A stretch of DNA of 64,000 nt from positions 310,001 through 374,000 of the forward strand of contig NZ_WSRW01000002.1 of assembly GCF_009770985.1 (NCBI RefSeq), given 5' to 3'. This DNA is from Mucilaginibacter lacusdianchii. GTDB taxonomy: Bacteria > Bacteroidota > Bacteroidia > Sphingobacteriales > Sphingobacteriaceae. The number at the start of each line of letters is the position of its first letter. Position 1 is the stretch's first letter. Below are positions 42,955 through 51,947 of the stretch, piece by piece. The position numbers were made by a program, and so were the translations under genes. Below the pieces are notes generated by a model. It did no database searches. It was not told the DNA's origin and saw only the letters and a list, made by a program, of their open reading frames with translations.

Positions 42955-43716
42955 TTAAAAGTACCGCTTAATAATCCGCAGCTTATGCGTATGTTTTTTT
43001 AATTCATCCGAGTAAATTCCCTGATTGTCAATTCTATCAATCTTTACTTTGCCAGAGGCATGAATAATTTGTTCATTATTCAACATAATGCCCACATGCA
43101 CAATACGCCCTTCTTCATTATCAAAAAAAGCAAGGTCACCCGGTTTTGCTTCGGTTAAAAAGTCTACTGCCCTGCCCTGTTCGGCTTGCTGACTGGCATC
43201 ACGTTTTAAAAAATGGCCATGCAATTTAAAAACGGCTTGTGTAAAACCAGAGCAATCAATGCCAAAATGAGTGCGTCCGCCCCATAAATATGGGCTGTTC
43301 AAGTAAGATTGGGCAGTGACAAGTAAATCAACAAGCGACTCGCGAGCTAATATACAATCATAACTTTCCTGGTTTATGGTAAATGTATTACCCTCAACGA
43401 ACGGCAGCGTGCTACATGCAGGCAGATAGGTAATACTGCTGTCTGATTGCTTTGAAACCAGTGTAGCAAACTGGGTAGTTAAGTTGGATTGGGCACTTTG
43501 CAGTGTCAGATAATCCTCATAATTCAGCACACTTACCTGCACACGGCTTATCCAGCCTTCGTACTCATCGTAAGCAGTAACAATTTTCACCCACTTTTCC
43601 TGCCACTCGGTTATTTGATAAGTTTCGCCAAATAAGAGTTGCGAAACCTGTTCGCTACGCTCACTGGCCTCGGCCCGCATGGGTATAATTGCCAGTTGAC
43701 TGATGCCGTAATTCAT
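42955..43716 (-). CDS. NlpC/P60-family peptidase with N-terminal SH3-like domains
   Basis: 253 residues. The catalytic C40 domain occupies about 120-253: FGIDCSGFTQAVFKLHG carries the nucleophile Cys, and GRIVHVGIMLNNEQIIHASG carries the catalytic His. The N-terminal half (RSEQVSQLLFGETYQITEWQEKWVKIVTAYDEYEGWI) is a bacterial SH3-like wall-binding region. The family cleaves peptide stems of peptidoglycan, usually the D-Glu to DAP bond. No signal peptide is visible, so it could act on imported muropeptides in the cytoplasm, like the recycling enzyme YkfC; that would fit the nearby presence of mpl in the genome, but is inference. Confidence 0.9.
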   Translation of the reverse strand: MNYGISQLAIIPMRAEASERSEQVSQLLFGETYQITEWQEKWVKIVTAYDEYEGWISRVQVSVLNYEDYLTLQSAQSNLTTQFATLVSKQSDSSITYLPACSTLPFVEGNTFTINQESYDCILARESLVDLLVTAQSYLNSPYLWGGRTHFGIDCSGFTQAVFKLHGHFLKRDASQQAEQGRAVDFLTEAKPGDLAFFDNEEGRIVHVGIMLNNEQIIHASGKVKIDRIDNQGIYSDELKKHTHKLRIIKRYF

Positions 43717-43751
43717 GCCGCTAATTTATAGGTAAGTTTAGCATAAACAAA

Positions 43752-43778
43752 AAAGGGACACATTAGCTGCGTCCCTTT
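43752..43778 (-). terminator. Terminator of the ferredoxin gene
   Basis: An 8-bp stem AAAGGGAC/GTCCCTTT followed on the minus strand by a T run (TTTTTTGTTT). Confidence 0.75.
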
Positions 43779-43801
43779 CAAATTTTTAATACAAAAGAAG
43801 A

Positions 43802-44155
43802 TTACCCTTCCATGTGCAGCCATTCTTTTTTGGCTATCAGCTCTTCTTTACTTTCACGGATATCTTCATCGTCCACACAGCAATCTACCGGGCATACAGC
43901 AGCACATTGCGGCTCATCGTGAAAACCCACACACTCGGTACATTTATCGGGTACAATGTAGTATATATCGTCTGAAATAGCAGCTTGTGCTTCTTCGGCA
44001 TTTAATGTATTACCATCGCCAAAGTCAATAACACCTTTTAGCTCCGTACCATCCGAAAAACGCCATGAAGCGCCGGCATCGTAAATGGCATTATTGGGGC
44101 ATTCAGGTTCACAAGCTCCGCAGTTTATACATTCGTCGGTGATTTTAATCGCCAT
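43802..44155 (-). CDS. Ferredoxin with two 4Fe-4S sites
   Basis: 117 residues. The first site is CINCGACEPEC (Cys9, 12, 15 and 19). The second is CTECVGFHDEPQCAAVCPVDCC with C-x2-C-x8-C-x3-C spacing, so the protein can hold two low-potential clusters. About 45 residues between the sites (ASWRFSDGTELKGVIDFGDGNTLNAEEAQAAIS) are an insertion relative to minimal 2[4Fe-4S] ferredoxins and common in Bacteroidota. It probably carries electrons in the cytoplasm. It is divergent from the acyl-CoA reductase gene, and their promoters face each other. Confidence 0.92.
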   Translation of the reverse strand: MAIKITDECINCGACEPECPNNAIYDAGASWRFSDGTELKGVIDFGDGNTLNAEEAQAAISDDIYYIVPDKCTECVGFHDEPQCAAVCPVDCCVDDEDIRESKEELIAKKEWLHMEG

Positions 44156-44178
44156 AGCTCAATATCTTATATTCTGAT

Positions 44179-44186
44179 TAACTTTG
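44179..44186 (+). promoter_or_regulatory. -7 box of the acyl-CoA reductase gene
   Basis: TAACTTTG, 69 bp before the ATG at 44256. It overlaps the first possible in-frame start (44184), which is therefore rejected. Confidence 0.5.
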
Positions 44187-44205
44187 TCTTTTAATAACAG
44201 GACTG

Positions 44206-44213
44206 CAAAGATA
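44206..44213 (-). promoter_or_regulatory. -7 box of the ferredoxin gene
   Basis: The minus strand reads TATCTTTG. It points left toward the ferredoxin start at 44155, across the reductase promoter, so the two transcripts would overlap at their 5' ends. Confidence 0.5.
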
Positions 44214-44255
44214 ACAAAAAAAAGCTTTGTCGGTTTACATTTCCTCATACTTACA

Positions 44256-45278
44256 ATGTCAACTCAAAGTAAATCATTAATAATAAATACCTTGGTTAAA
44301 TTGGGTCGCCAATTGAGCAACCCTAACGAAACCTTAAGCCAGTTAATTAAAACTGAAAGCAACCACAATGCCTGGTTTACACCCGAGAGTGTAGAGCAAG
44401 CCGTGATTGCCGCAGGCTCTTCGCTTACTGAAAATACGCTGACACAATGGCTGGATAAATATCATTTTTCCAATTCTACACCTAAAAAAATAGGTTTGAT
44501 ATTGGCCGGTAATATACCGTTAGTAGGATTTCATGATGTGCTATGCGTGCTGATTTCGGGTAACATTGCCCTTATTAAAGCTTCATCACAAGATGCCCGC
44601 CTAATCAAATACGTATTGCAGTTGCTGGTTGACTTAGACAGCAGCTTTGCTGAACAAATTCAGTTTGTGGAACGACTAGAAGGTTTTGATGCGGTTATAG
44701 CTACAGGCAGCAACAATACCTCACGGTATTTTGAATATTACTTTGGTAAGGTTCCACACATCATTCGTAAAAATCGTAATAGCCTGGCTTTACTAACCGG
44801 TAACGAAACTGCCGAAGAATTGAATCAACTGGGCAAAGATATTTTTGCTTATTATGGTTTAGGCTGCCGTAATGTATCTAAACTTATGGTACCTGCAGGC
44901 TATAATTTTGTACCGTTTTTTGAAGCTATTGAGAGTTACAATGATGTCATTCACCATCATAAATACAATAACAATTACGATTACAATAAATCTATATACT
45001 TGGTAAACAGCGATAAGCATTTTGATAATGGCTTTTTGCTGCTTAAAAAAGATGAGCGCTTAGCTTCGCCCTTAGCAGTATTGTTTTATGAAGAGTATGT
45101 AGATTTAGCAGCTGCCCAAACTAAATTAGCCGAACAGGCCGACCAGATTCAGTGCATTGTAAGCGGCACTGATTTACAAGTACCTAACCAAGTGGTACCA
45201 TTTGGCCAAAGCCAGCAGCCTGCACTTTGGGACTATGCCGACGGAATAGATACCATGGAATTTTTGTCAAATCTTTAA
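44256..45278 (+). CDS. Acyl-CoA reductase (LuxC-like)
   Basis: 340 residues from the ATG at 44256. It resembles the LuxC/acyl-CoA reductase family, which reduces acyl-CoA to aldehyde with NADPH. Visible regions are KKIGLILAGNIPLVGFHDVLCVLISGNIALIKASSQD (about 79-115), FDAVIATGSNNTSRYFEYYFGKVPHIIRKNRNSLALLTGNET, and YGLGCRNVSKLMVPAGYNF carrying the Cys in catalytic position (GLGCRNVS). Physiological substrate is unknown. The adjacent divergent ferredoxin and downstream small protein and FtsE-like ATPase recur together in Bacteroidota as far as I know. Confidence 0.87.
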   Translation: MSTQSKSLIINTLVKLGRQLSNPNETLSQLIKTESNHNAWFTPESVEQAVIAAGSSLTENTLTQWLDKYHFSNSTPKKIGLILAGNIPLVGFHDVLCVLISGNIALIKASSQDARLIKYVLQLLVDLDSSFAEQIQFVERLEGFDAVIATGSNNTSRYFEYYFGKVPHIIRKNRNSLALLTGNETAEELNQLGKDIFAYYGLGCRNVSKLMVPAGYNFVPFFEAIESYNDVIHHHKYNNNYDYNKSIYLVNSDKHFDNGFLLLKKDERLASPLAVLFYEEYVDLAAAQTKLAEQADQIQCIVSGTDLQVPNQVVPFGQSQQPALWDYADGIDTMEFLSNL

Positions 45279-45300
45279 ATTAAACCTATTTTTGAACGGC

Positions 45301-45504
45301 ATGTATATTATCAAAGTAAAAGGCGTTGCCAAAATACCCGACTATGTGCAGCTGCGTGATGACAAGTTTACGCTACTGGCCTATTTCAGGGTAGATCGTC
45401 CGGAAAAGTCGCTTGACAAAGTGGGTTTGGGCGACAAAGCCGATTACATTATGGGATTGGTGAAAGACCTGCCCTTCGGACAAATTTTAAAACTTGAACT
45501 GTAA
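45301..45504 (+). CDS. Conserved small protein of unknown function
   Basis: 67 residues from the ATG at 45301: MYIIKVKGVAKIPDYVQLRD, then a basic and hydrophobic core ending in DLPFGQILKLEL. No signal peptide, membrane segment or metal motif. Such proteins are widespread in Bacteroidota, sometimes annotated as fructose-6-phosphate aldolase, a label this short sequence cannot support. It is 22 bp after the reductase and 6 bp before the ABC ATPase, so it is co-transcribed. Confidence 0.75.
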   Translation: MYIIKVKGVAKIPDYVQLRDDKFTLLAYFRVDRPEKSLDKVGLGDKADYIMGLVKDLPFGQILKLEL

Positions 45505-45510
45505 CCAGAA

Positions 45511-46194
45511 ATGATTGGAAACTCCATTATAAAACTGCAAAACGTTGATATTTTTCAGCAAAAGCACCTTGTACTGTCCGATGTAAACCTGCATATCGAC
45601 AAGGGTGATTTTGTTTGGCTGATTGGCCAAACCGGGTCGGGAAAAAGTAGTTTGCTGAAAGTTATTTATGGAGATATAAAAATTACTACCGGTGATGGCC
45701 ATGCCGGTGGCTATAATTTAAATAAACTACCCGAAAGAGACATTCCTTACCTACGCCGCAAGCTGGGTATTGTATTTCAGGATTTTCAGTTACTGACCGA
45801 CCGCAGTATTGAACAAAACCTGCTGTTTGTAATGCGAGCCACCGGCTGGAAAGACAAAAAGCTGATGGACGAAAAAGTGCGCGACGTGCTGGAAAAAGTA
45901 GGTCTGCGTTCTAAAATAAAAAAGATGCCTCATGAGCTGTCGGGCGGCGAACAGCAACGCGTAGTAATTGCCCGTGCATTGATTAATGATCCTGAAATTA
46001 TATTGGCTGATGAACCAACCGGCAACCTTGACCCTGATACATCAGAAGAAATTGTGATGCTGCTCAAACAAATCAGTTTATCGGGTACAGCTGTGGTTAT
46101 TGCCACACACGATTATCATATTATCCGCACCTTCCCATCCCGTATTATTAAATGCGAATCGGGTAAAGTGCTGGAAGATGCACAAATTGCATAA
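45511..46194 (+). CDS. ftsE: FtsE-like ABC transporter ATP-binding protein
   Basis: 227 residues. Walker A is [12 protein letters not shown] (about 39-50), the Q loop FQDFQLL, the ABC signature LSGGEQQRV (about 143-151) and Walker [13 protein letters not shown]. Both the closeness to FtsE/LolD and the [19 protein letters not shown] region support FtsE, the ATPase that with FtsX activates peptidoglycan hydrolysis at division. No ftsX lies next to it, which leaves LolD or MacB-type alternatives open. It follows the small protein after 6 bp. Confidence 0.82.
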   Translation: MIGNSIIKLQNVDIFQQKHLVLSDVNLHIDKGDFVWLIGQTGSGKSSLLKVIYGDIKITTGDGHAGGYNLNKLPERDIPYLRRKLGIVFQDFQLLTDRSIEQNLLFVMRATGWKDKKLMDEKVRDVLEKVGLRSKIKKMPHELSGGEQQRVVIARALINDPEIILADEPTGNLDPDTSEEIVMLLKQISLSGTAVVIATHDYHIIRTFPSRIIKCESGKVLEDAQIA

Positions 46195-46197
46195 TTC

Positions 46198-46311
46198 GTT
46201 GTCAGTTGCGTGTTGCGATCTGTCGGTATCTTGATGTTACCTGATTTTTTCGGGCAACTCGTGTATTATACAATAGTTTACTCTGACAACTGACAACACC
46301 CAACTGACAAC
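46198..46311. repeat. Short phrase repeats CAACTGACAAC
   Basis: Two direct copies of CAACTGACAAC at 46287-46297 and 46301-46311 and one inverted copy (GTTGTCAGTTG) at 46198-46208, in the gap before grpE. The inverted pairs could form a long hairpin and may stop transcription from the ftsE operon. Confidence 0.5.
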
Positions 46312-46372
46312 TAAAAGACATTTCTACCTATTTTATTCAAAAGTTACTGACAGCCTGACCGCTTTACAGTCA

Positions 46373-46389
46373 TGGCAAGGAACTTGATT
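46373..46389 (+). promoter_or_regulatory. TGGCA-N6-TTGATT motif upstream of grpE
   Basis: TGGCA at 46373-46377 and TTGATT at 46384-46389, preceded by the direct repeat CTGAC-AGC-CTGAC near 46347-46359. The same motif and spacing occur before hsp20 at 19448-19464. Its end is 13 bp before the grpE ATG at 46402. Confidence 0.4.
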
Positions 46390-46401
46390 TGCACTATTAT
46401 C

Positions 46402-47016
46402 ATGAACTTTAAAGACATGTTTAACAATAAGAAGAAGCAAGAAACTTCATCACCCGAAGATTTAAACGACGTGAATACAGAAAATACCAACACCACTCCC
46501 GAGCAAGAAGAAAATCCATTGGCAGATGAATTGAACGCCAACGAACCGGTAGAAGCAACAGAAGTTTCGGCCGAAAGTAAATTGAAAGAAGAACTTGCCC
46601 AGGCTAATGATAAATATTTGCGCTTATACGCTGAATTTGATAACTTTAAGCGTCGCACAACCAAAGAGCGCGTAGAGTTATTACAAACCGCCGGCAAAGA
46701 AGTAATTGTATCACTACTGCCAGTGCTCGATGATTTTGAACGCGCTGTTAAGGCCATGGAAAATGCCAGCGATGTATCTGCTGTAAAGGAAGGTGTGCTA
46801 CTGGTACAAAACAAACTGAACGGCATTTTGAAACAAAAAGGCTTGAAAGAAATGGAAGCCAAAGGAACCGCTTTTGACGCCGACATTCACGAAGCTATTA
46901 CCAACATTCCGGCTCCAACCGACGACCTGAAGGGCAAAGTGGTTGATGAATTGGAAAAAGGTTACTACCTGAACGACAAAGTAGTTCGTTTTGCTAAGGT
47001 TGTAGTAGGCGCTTAA
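46402..47016 (+). CDS. grpE: Nucleotide exchange factor GrpE
   Basis: About 204 residues from the ATG at 46402. The frame is open to 46372, but that extension contains the TGGCA/TTGATT motif. A disordered acidic N-terminus (ETSSPEDLNDVNTENTNTTPEQEENP) leads into a long coiled coil (SKLKEELAQANDKYLRLYAEFDNFKRRTTKERVELLQ) and the beta-rich DnaK-binding head with LPVLDDFERAVKAM, AFDADIHEAITNI and GYYLNDKVVRFAKVVV. GrpE exchanges ADP on DnaK. dnaJ follows after 101 bp; dnaK is not in the window. Confidence 0.95.
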   Translation: MNFKDMFNNKKKQETSSPEDLNDVNTENTNTTPEQEENPLADELNANEPVEATEVSAESKLKEELAQANDKYLRLYAEFDNFKRRTTKERVELLQTAGKEVIVSLLPVLDDFERAVKAMENASDVSAVKEGVLLVQNKLNGILKQKGLKEMEAKGTAFDADIHEAITNIPAPTDDLKGKVVDELEKGYYLNDKVVRFAKVVVGA

Positions 47017-47117
47017 TTTAGTTAAAAAGTAATTAGGTTATTAAGTTATAGGCGGTGCAGTGGATTTTTACATCCATAGTAAAGGCAATAACTCAATAGC
47101 ATAATAACCAAGATATT

Positions 47118-48284
47118 ATGTCAAAAAGAGATTATTACGATGTACTAGGTGTGTCTCGTGGCGCCAGTGACGAAGAGATTAAGAAGGCATACCGCAAAAT
47201 GGCCATCAAATACCACCCGGATAAAAACCCTGGTGATAAAGCTGCTGAAGAAAACTTCAAGGAAGCTGCTGAGGCTTACGAGGTACTAAGCAACGGCGAA
47301 AAACGCAGACGGTATGACCAGTTTGGTCATGCAGCCAACGCCCAGTCGGCTACAGGTGGTGGCTACGGTGGTGGCGGCATGAATATGGAAGACATATTTA
47401 GCCAGTTTGGCGATATCTTCGGCGGTGGTAGTCCGTTTGAGGGCTTTTTTGGTGGCGGCGGTGGTCGTCAGCAAAACGGTGGTCGCCGGGTAGCCCGCGG
47501 CAGCAACCTGCGTATTAAAGTGCGCTTAACATTAGAAGAGATTGCTAACGGCGTTGAGAAGAAAATAAAAGTAAACAAGCAGGTGGTTTGTAAAACCTGT
47601 GATGGTAGCGGTGCTAAAGATAAATCATCTTTTCATACCTGCAGTACTTGTGGTGGCTCGGGTGCTGTACGCAGGGTAACCAATACTATTTTGGGCCAAA
47701 TGCAAACCACCAGCACCTGCCCTACCTGTAACGGCGAAGGTACAACCATTACTTCAAAATGTAATGTATGCCACGGCGATGGTGTAGTGCGTGGTGAAGA
47801 AACCATTAGCATCAACATCCCGGCAGGTGTAAGCGAAGGCATGCAGTTAAGCATGGGTGGCAAGGGCAATGCAGCCCCTCGTGGCGGTGTTCCCGGCGAT
47901 CTGATAATTCTGATCGAAGAAGTTCAGCACGAAACACTGAAACGCGATGGCAACAATATAATTTATGATCTGCACATCAACTTTGTGGATGCCGCTTTAG
48001 GTACCAGCGTAGAAGTACCTACTATTGACGGCAAAGCCAAAATTAAAATTGAGCCAGGTACACAAGGTGGCAAAGTGCTGCGTTTAAAAGGCAAAGGTGT
48101 GCCCGAGGTAAACTCGTACCATCGCGGAGACCAGTTGGTACATATCAACATCTGGACACCAAAAGCCCTTAGCCGCGAAGAGCGCGAGACACTGGAAAAA
48201 CTACAAAACTCGCCTAATTTTAAACCTAATCCGGGCAAAAATGAGAAAAGCTTTTTTGAACGGATGAAGGAATATTTTGAGTAG
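47118..48284 (+). CDS. dnaJ: Molecular chaperone DnaJ
   Basis: 388 residues with full type I architecture: J domain (1 to about 70) with the HPD motif in [10 protein letters not shown]; Gly/Phe-rich region (about 75-125); four zinc-binding CxxCxGxG repeats ([32 protein letters not shown]); then two C-terminal substrate-binding domains ending with a dimerisation helix. It delivers unfolded proteins to DnaK and stimulates its ATPase. It is co-oriented with grpE. Confidence 0.97.
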   Translation: MSKRDYYDVLGVSRGASDEEIKKAYRKMAIKYHPDKNPGDKAAEENFKEAAEAYEVLSNGEKRRRYDQFGHAANAQSATGGGYGGGGMNMEDIFSQFGDIFGGGSPFEGFFGGGGGRQQNGGRRVARGSNLRIKVRLTLEEIANGVEKKIKVNKQVVCKTCDGSGAKDKSSFHTCSTCGGSGAVRRVTNTILGQMQTTSTCPTCNGEGTTITSKCNVCHGDGVVRGEETISINIPAGVSEGMQLSMGGKGNAAPRGGVPGDLIILIEEVQHETLKRDGNNIIYDLHINFVDAALGTSVEVPTIDGKAKIKIEPGTQGGKVLRLKGKGVPEVNSYHRGDQLVHINIWTPKALSREERETLEKLQNSPNFKPNPGKNEKSFFERMKEYFE

Positions 48285-48353
48285 TTCTTAATGAGAAGTA
48301 AGAGTTTAAACCTTACCTGATAAATTAGCTAAGTAATACGGTTAATTATAGAT

Positions 48354-48386
48354 AAAAAGCCTGAAGTTTTATGCTTCAGGCTTTTT
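48354..48386 (+). terminator. Terminator of grpE-dnaJ
   Basis: A 13-bp stem AAAAAGCCTGAAG and complement, a 7-nt loop, then a long T run. Confidence 0.9.
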
Positions 48387-48493
48387 TTTATGAAATAAGT
48401 TTAGCCAATGTGTAACATCACATCAATGTCATTATCTAAATTTAAAAGCTTACATTCAACAACTCAAAACAATTCAACTGACCCCTAACCCCT

Positions 48494-49399
48494 ATGTTAA
48501 GTATCCGCAATATTGTAAAACAATACGCCGGCCATACGGCGCTAAGCGGTGTGAGTTTAGAAATTAACCGCGGACAAGTGTTTGGCCTTTTAGGACCAAA
48601 CGGTGCCGGTAAAACTTCTCTCATCCGCATTATCAACCAAATTACCGCCCCCGATTCCGGCGAGGTGTATTTTGACGGCGAAAAGCTCAACCAATCGCAC
48701 ATAGAACGCATTGGCTACATGCCCGAAGAACGTGGCTTATATAAAAAGATGGAAATTGGCGAGCAGATAGTTTATTTGGCGCGATTGAAAGGACTAAGCC
48801 ACGGTGAAGCTACACGCCGCATCAAATATTGGTTTGAAAAATTGGAAATTGAAAACTGGTGGAACAAAAAGGTGGAAGAGCTATCGAAGGGTATGCAACA
48901 AAAAGCACAGTTTGTAGCCACTGTATTGCACGAACCTGATTTAATTATCTTAGATGAGCCATTCAGCGGATTTGACCCGGTAAACGCCGAAATTATTAAA
49001 AACGAAATTTTGGAGTTAAACAGCAAAGGGGCTACCATTCTATTCTCGACCCACCGTATGGAATCGGTAGAAGAATTGTGCGACTCTATAGCGTTAATTC
49101 ATAAATCGAATAAAATACTGGACGGCCGGGTAAAAGATATCCGCAACTCTTACCGCAGTAACACTTATTTAATTGAATATAGTGGCGAAAAACTCGATTT
49201 TACCGGTGAGCAACCCTTTACACTGCTGGATGAAATTGCTAGTGAAGACTGTTATAGAATTCGCCTTAAATTGAATGACTATACCACGTCTAACGATGTA
49301 CTACAATACCTGATTCCTAAAGTACGCATCAATTTACTACAAGAAGTTATTCCGAGTGTCAACGAAATTTTTATCCAAAAAGTAAATCAAATCGGCTAA
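48494..49399 (+). CDS. ABC transporter ATP-binding protein (NatA-like)
   Basis: 301 residues. Walker A GPNGAGKTSLIR (about 36-47), signature LSKGMQQKAQF, Walker B LIILDEPFSGFDP and the switch FSTHRMESVEEL are in order. After the ATPase there is a C-terminal DUF4162-like region typical of NatA, the ATPase of two-component sodium or drug exporters. The permease starts 4 bp after the stop, so the genes are one unit. The exported substrate is unknown. Confidence 0.9.
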   Translation: MLSIRNIVKQYAGHTALSGVSLEINRGQVFGLLGPNGAGKTSLIRIINQITAPDSGEVYFDGEKLNQSHIERIGYMPEERGLYKKMEIGEQIVYLARLKGLSHGEATRRIKYWFEKLEIENWWNKKVEELSKGMQQKAQFVATVLHEPDLIILDEPFSGFDPVNAEIIKNEILELNSKGATILFSTHRMESVEELCDSIALIHKSNKILDGRVKDIRNSYRSNTYLIEYSGEKLDFTGEQPFTLLDEIASEDCYRIRLKLNDYTTSNDVLQYLIPKVRINLLQEVIPSVNEIFIQKVNQIG

Positions 49400-49403
49400 A
49401 ATT

Positions 49404-50654
49404 ATGAACAAAGTTTTCCTCATCATACAAAGAGAATACCTGTCAAGGGTTCGCAAAAAAGCGTTTGTTATCACCGTGTTTCTAGTACCTGCGCTTATAT
49501 TGGCTATGTATGCCGTAATGTATTTTATTGCAAAGAACAGTAATGAAATGAATGCTGTCAGAACCGTAAAGGTGTTGGATGAAAGCGGCACATTCGGTAA
49601 GGCATTTAAAGACCGAAAAGACATAAAGTTCCAAGTATTGAAGACGCCGGTAGCCACAGCTAAAAAAGATTTAAAGAAAAACAAAGAAGACTTGTTACTT
49701 TACATACCGGCTAATTATAGTAGTGAAGACGCCGTTCAAATATTGTCGACCAAGAAACCAAGTCTTAATATAAGTGGTGAGATTGAGCGGCAAATGAATG
49801 ATATTGCCACCAATAACAACATGGTAGCCAAAGGTATTGATGTTTCTAAATTGAATGATGTAAAGAGCAACATCTCCATCAACGCCAAAGAAGTTACCGA
49901 TAAAGGTGAAAAAGACTCGAGCATTGGCGCGCTTTATGGCGTTGGGGTTGCCGGTGCCATCATCATATACTTATCACTGTTTATTTACGGTGCCCAGGTG
50001 ATGCGTGGCGTAATAGAAGAAAAAACAAATCGTATCATCGAGGTAATTGTATCATCGGTTAAGCCGTTCCAACTCATGCTGGGAAAAATTATTGGCGTAG
50101 CATTGGTAAGCTTAACGCAGTTTTTGTTGTGGATCATCCTATCTGTGGGGGTCAGTTATATTGCCAACAAATATTTTAATGCACCGCAAAGCCCAATGCT
50201 GGGTGTATTTACCGCGTTAAAAACTGTTCCGCTGGGTTACATTGTCAGCTGCTTCCTATTCTACTTCCTTACCGGATTCTTACTTTACAGTGCGCTGTTT
50301 GCTGCTGTTGGTTCGGCAGTAGATAGTGAGACTGAAACGCAGCAGTTTATGTTTCCTATTACTATGCCACTGCTATTTACCTACCTAATTTCAGTGACTT
50401 TTTTAGCACAAAACCCGGATAGCAGCCTGGGTGTATGGCTATCCATGATACCGTTTACAGCCCCAGTGGCCATGATGGTGCGCATACCATTCGACCCTCC
50501 GGCATGGCAAATTGGCCTTTCTATGGGTATGATGGTTATCGGTTTTCTGTTTACCACCTGGGTGGCATCTCGCATTTATCGTGTAGGTATTTTAATGTAC
50601 GGTAAAAAAGCAAGCTTTGCCGAATTAGCCAAATGGTTCTTTTATAAAGAGTAA
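49404..50654 (+). CDS. ABC transporter permease (NatB-like, ABC-2 type)
   Basis: 416 residues. The first membrane helix (AFVITVFLVPALILAMYAVMYFIA) follows a short cytoplasmic RVRKK segment. A large extracytoplasmic loop (about 45-175) comes next, then five further helices, including VAGAIIIYLSLFIYG, LVSLTQFLLWIILSVGVSYIA and IGLSMGMMVIGFLFTTW, with the ABC-2 motif GVIEEKTNRIIEVIVSSVKPFQLMLGKI between them. Works with the NatA-like ATPase directly upstream. Confidence 0.9.
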   Translation: MNKVFLIIQREYLSRVRKKAFVITVFLVPALILAMYAVMYFIAKNSNEMNAVRTVKVLDESGTFGKAFKDRKDIKFQVLKTPVATAKKDLKKNKEDLLLYIPANYSSEDAVQILSTKKPSLNISGEIERQMNDIATNNNMVAKGIDVSKLNDVKSNISINAKEVTDKGEKDSSIGALYGVGVAGAIIIYLSLFIYGAQVMRGVIEEKTNRIIEVIVSSVKPFQLMLGKIIGVALVSLTQFLLWIILSVGVSYIANKYFNAPQSPMLGVFTALKTVPLGYIVSCFLFYFLTGFLLYSALFAAVGSAVDSETETQQFMFPITMPLLFTYLISVTFLAQNPDSSLGVWLSMIPFTAPVAMMVRIPFDPPAWQIGLSMGMMVIGFLFTTWVASRIYRVGILMYGKKASFAELAKWFFYKE

Positions 50655-50681
50655 TGTTTTTGATAACCTAAACTTTTCGAG

Positions 50682-50718
50682 AATCCTTGTAAACTGGTAA
50701 AACTTTTTGCAGGGATTT
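50682..50718 (+). terminator. Terminator of the Nat-type operon
   Basis: AATCCTTG pairs with CAGGGATT (one wobble), followed by a T run that also leads into the next gene's promoter. Confidence 0.6.
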
Positions 50719-50732
50719 TTTATTTTAGAGGC

Positions 50733-51668
50733 ATGAGTAAACCTGTTGCCGTTATGGACCTCGGCACAAACACCTTTCACTTACTAATAGCACAGCCACA
50801 TAATCAAAACTTTTTTACCGAAGTTTTGCACGACTATGTACCTGTAAAACTTGGCGAAGACGGTATACACCAAGGCGTAATAAAACCCGAAGCTTATAAA
50901 CGAGGCCTTGACGCCATGCTGATGTTCCATGAACATATAGAACAGCACGGCGTGCAACAAGTTAAAGCCATTGCAACCTCCGCTATGCGCAGTGCGGCCA
51001 ACGGGCAGGATTTTATGAATGAAGTAAAAGCCCGAACGGGTATCCTGATTGAAACCATTGAGGGTGATACCGAAGCAGGCTATATTTATCAAGGCGTAAA
51101 AGCTTCGGGCTGTATGCCGCAGGATACCAGTTTAATTATGGATATCGGCGGCGGCAGTGTTGAATTCATACTAGGCAATCAGCAGCAAATTTTTTGGAAG
51201 CAAAGTTTCGAGATTGGCGCTGCGCGATTGATGCACCGTTTTCATCAAACCGATCCAATACCACAAGCAGCCATTCAGGAAATGTATACTTATTTGGATA
51301 GTAATTTGTCTGATTTATTTAAAGCTGTTACAACTTATCCGCCCCGCTGCCTTATCGGATCATCCGGTGCATTTGAAACATTTGCTGAGTTAACCGAGCG
51401 AGCTAAAAAAAATGCTTTCGATTTAAAACACATTACTACTTACCAATTTGCGCTACCTGACATTTTATCCATTACCAACCAAATAATTGACTCTTCGCAT
51501 GAACAACGCCAAGCCATGCCAGAAATTATTCCGGTTCGTGTAGATATGATTGTTGTTGCTTCGCTGCTTACACAATATGTAATTGATCGCCTAAACTTAA
51601 GCGACATTGTTATGTCTACCTATTCTTTGAAAGAAGGAGTACTGACTGAACTGTTCGGCAATTTATAA
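50733..51668 (+). CDS. Ppx/GppA phosphatase family protein
   Basis: 311 residues. The ASKHA-fold signatures are AVMDLGTNTFHLLIA (5-19), the catalytic-site region TSAMRSAANGQDFM and SLIMDIGGGSVEFIL (about 133-147), with IGSSGAFETF later. The C-terminal HD-like domain of full-length GppA and Ppx (about 500 residues) is absent, as in the short form. It likely hydrolyses polyphosphate or pppGpp. The probable -7 box TATTTTAG ends 4 bp before the ATG, so the transcript may have no leader. Confidence 0.9.
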   Translation: MSKPVAVMDLGTNTFHLLIAQPHNQNFFTEVLHDYVPVKLGEDGIHQGVIKPEAYKRGLDAMLMFHEHIEQHGVQQVKAIATSAMRSAANGQDFMNEVKARTGILIETIEGDTEAGYIYQGVKASGCMPQDTSLIMDIGGGSVEFILGNQQQIFWKQSFEIGAARLMHRFHQTDPIPQAAIQEMYTYLDSNLSDLFKAVTTYPPRCLIGSSGAFETFAELTERAKKNAFDLKHITTYQFALPDILSITNQIIDSSHEQRQAMPEIIPVRVDMIVVASLLTQYVIDRLNLSDIVMSTYSLKEGVLTELFGNL

Positions 51669-51722
51669 TAGTTAAATGAACACGGCCGCCAACTTTTATG
51701 CTATTGTTAGTGTTATACAGGC

Positions 51723-51935
51723 ATGAACACATCATTTTTAGAATTTACCGATAAGAATGGCCGCCCCGCATTGGTCAATCCCCGTAATATTAGTTCGGTA
51801 GTTATATATACCGAGCCAGACGAACAAGTGCATATTTATTTGATTGGTGATAACGAAGCATTTATACGTGTTAAAGAATCATACGACGAAGTGAAAAGAA
51901 AAATCGCTTCCGCAACAGGCGGCTATATATATTAA
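51723..51935 (+). CDS. Small FlbD-like protein
   Basis: 70 residues: MNTSFLEFTDKNGRPALVNPRNISSVVIYTEPDEQVHIYLIGDNEAFIRVKESYDEVKRKI in overall pattern, a beta-rich layout like that of FlbD-family proteins (a short nucleus with N-P-x-x-I and VKESYDEV). No flagellar gene is nearby, and gliding or non-motile Bacteroidota lack flagella, so the role must be different. It is 54 bp after the Ppx gene. Sure of the gene, not of the function. Confidence 0.65.
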   Translation: MNTSFLEFTDKNGRPALVNPRNISSVVIYTEPDEQVHIYLIGDNEAFIRVKESYDEVKRKIASATGGYIY

Positions 51936-51947
51936 CTGTCGGTTTCA

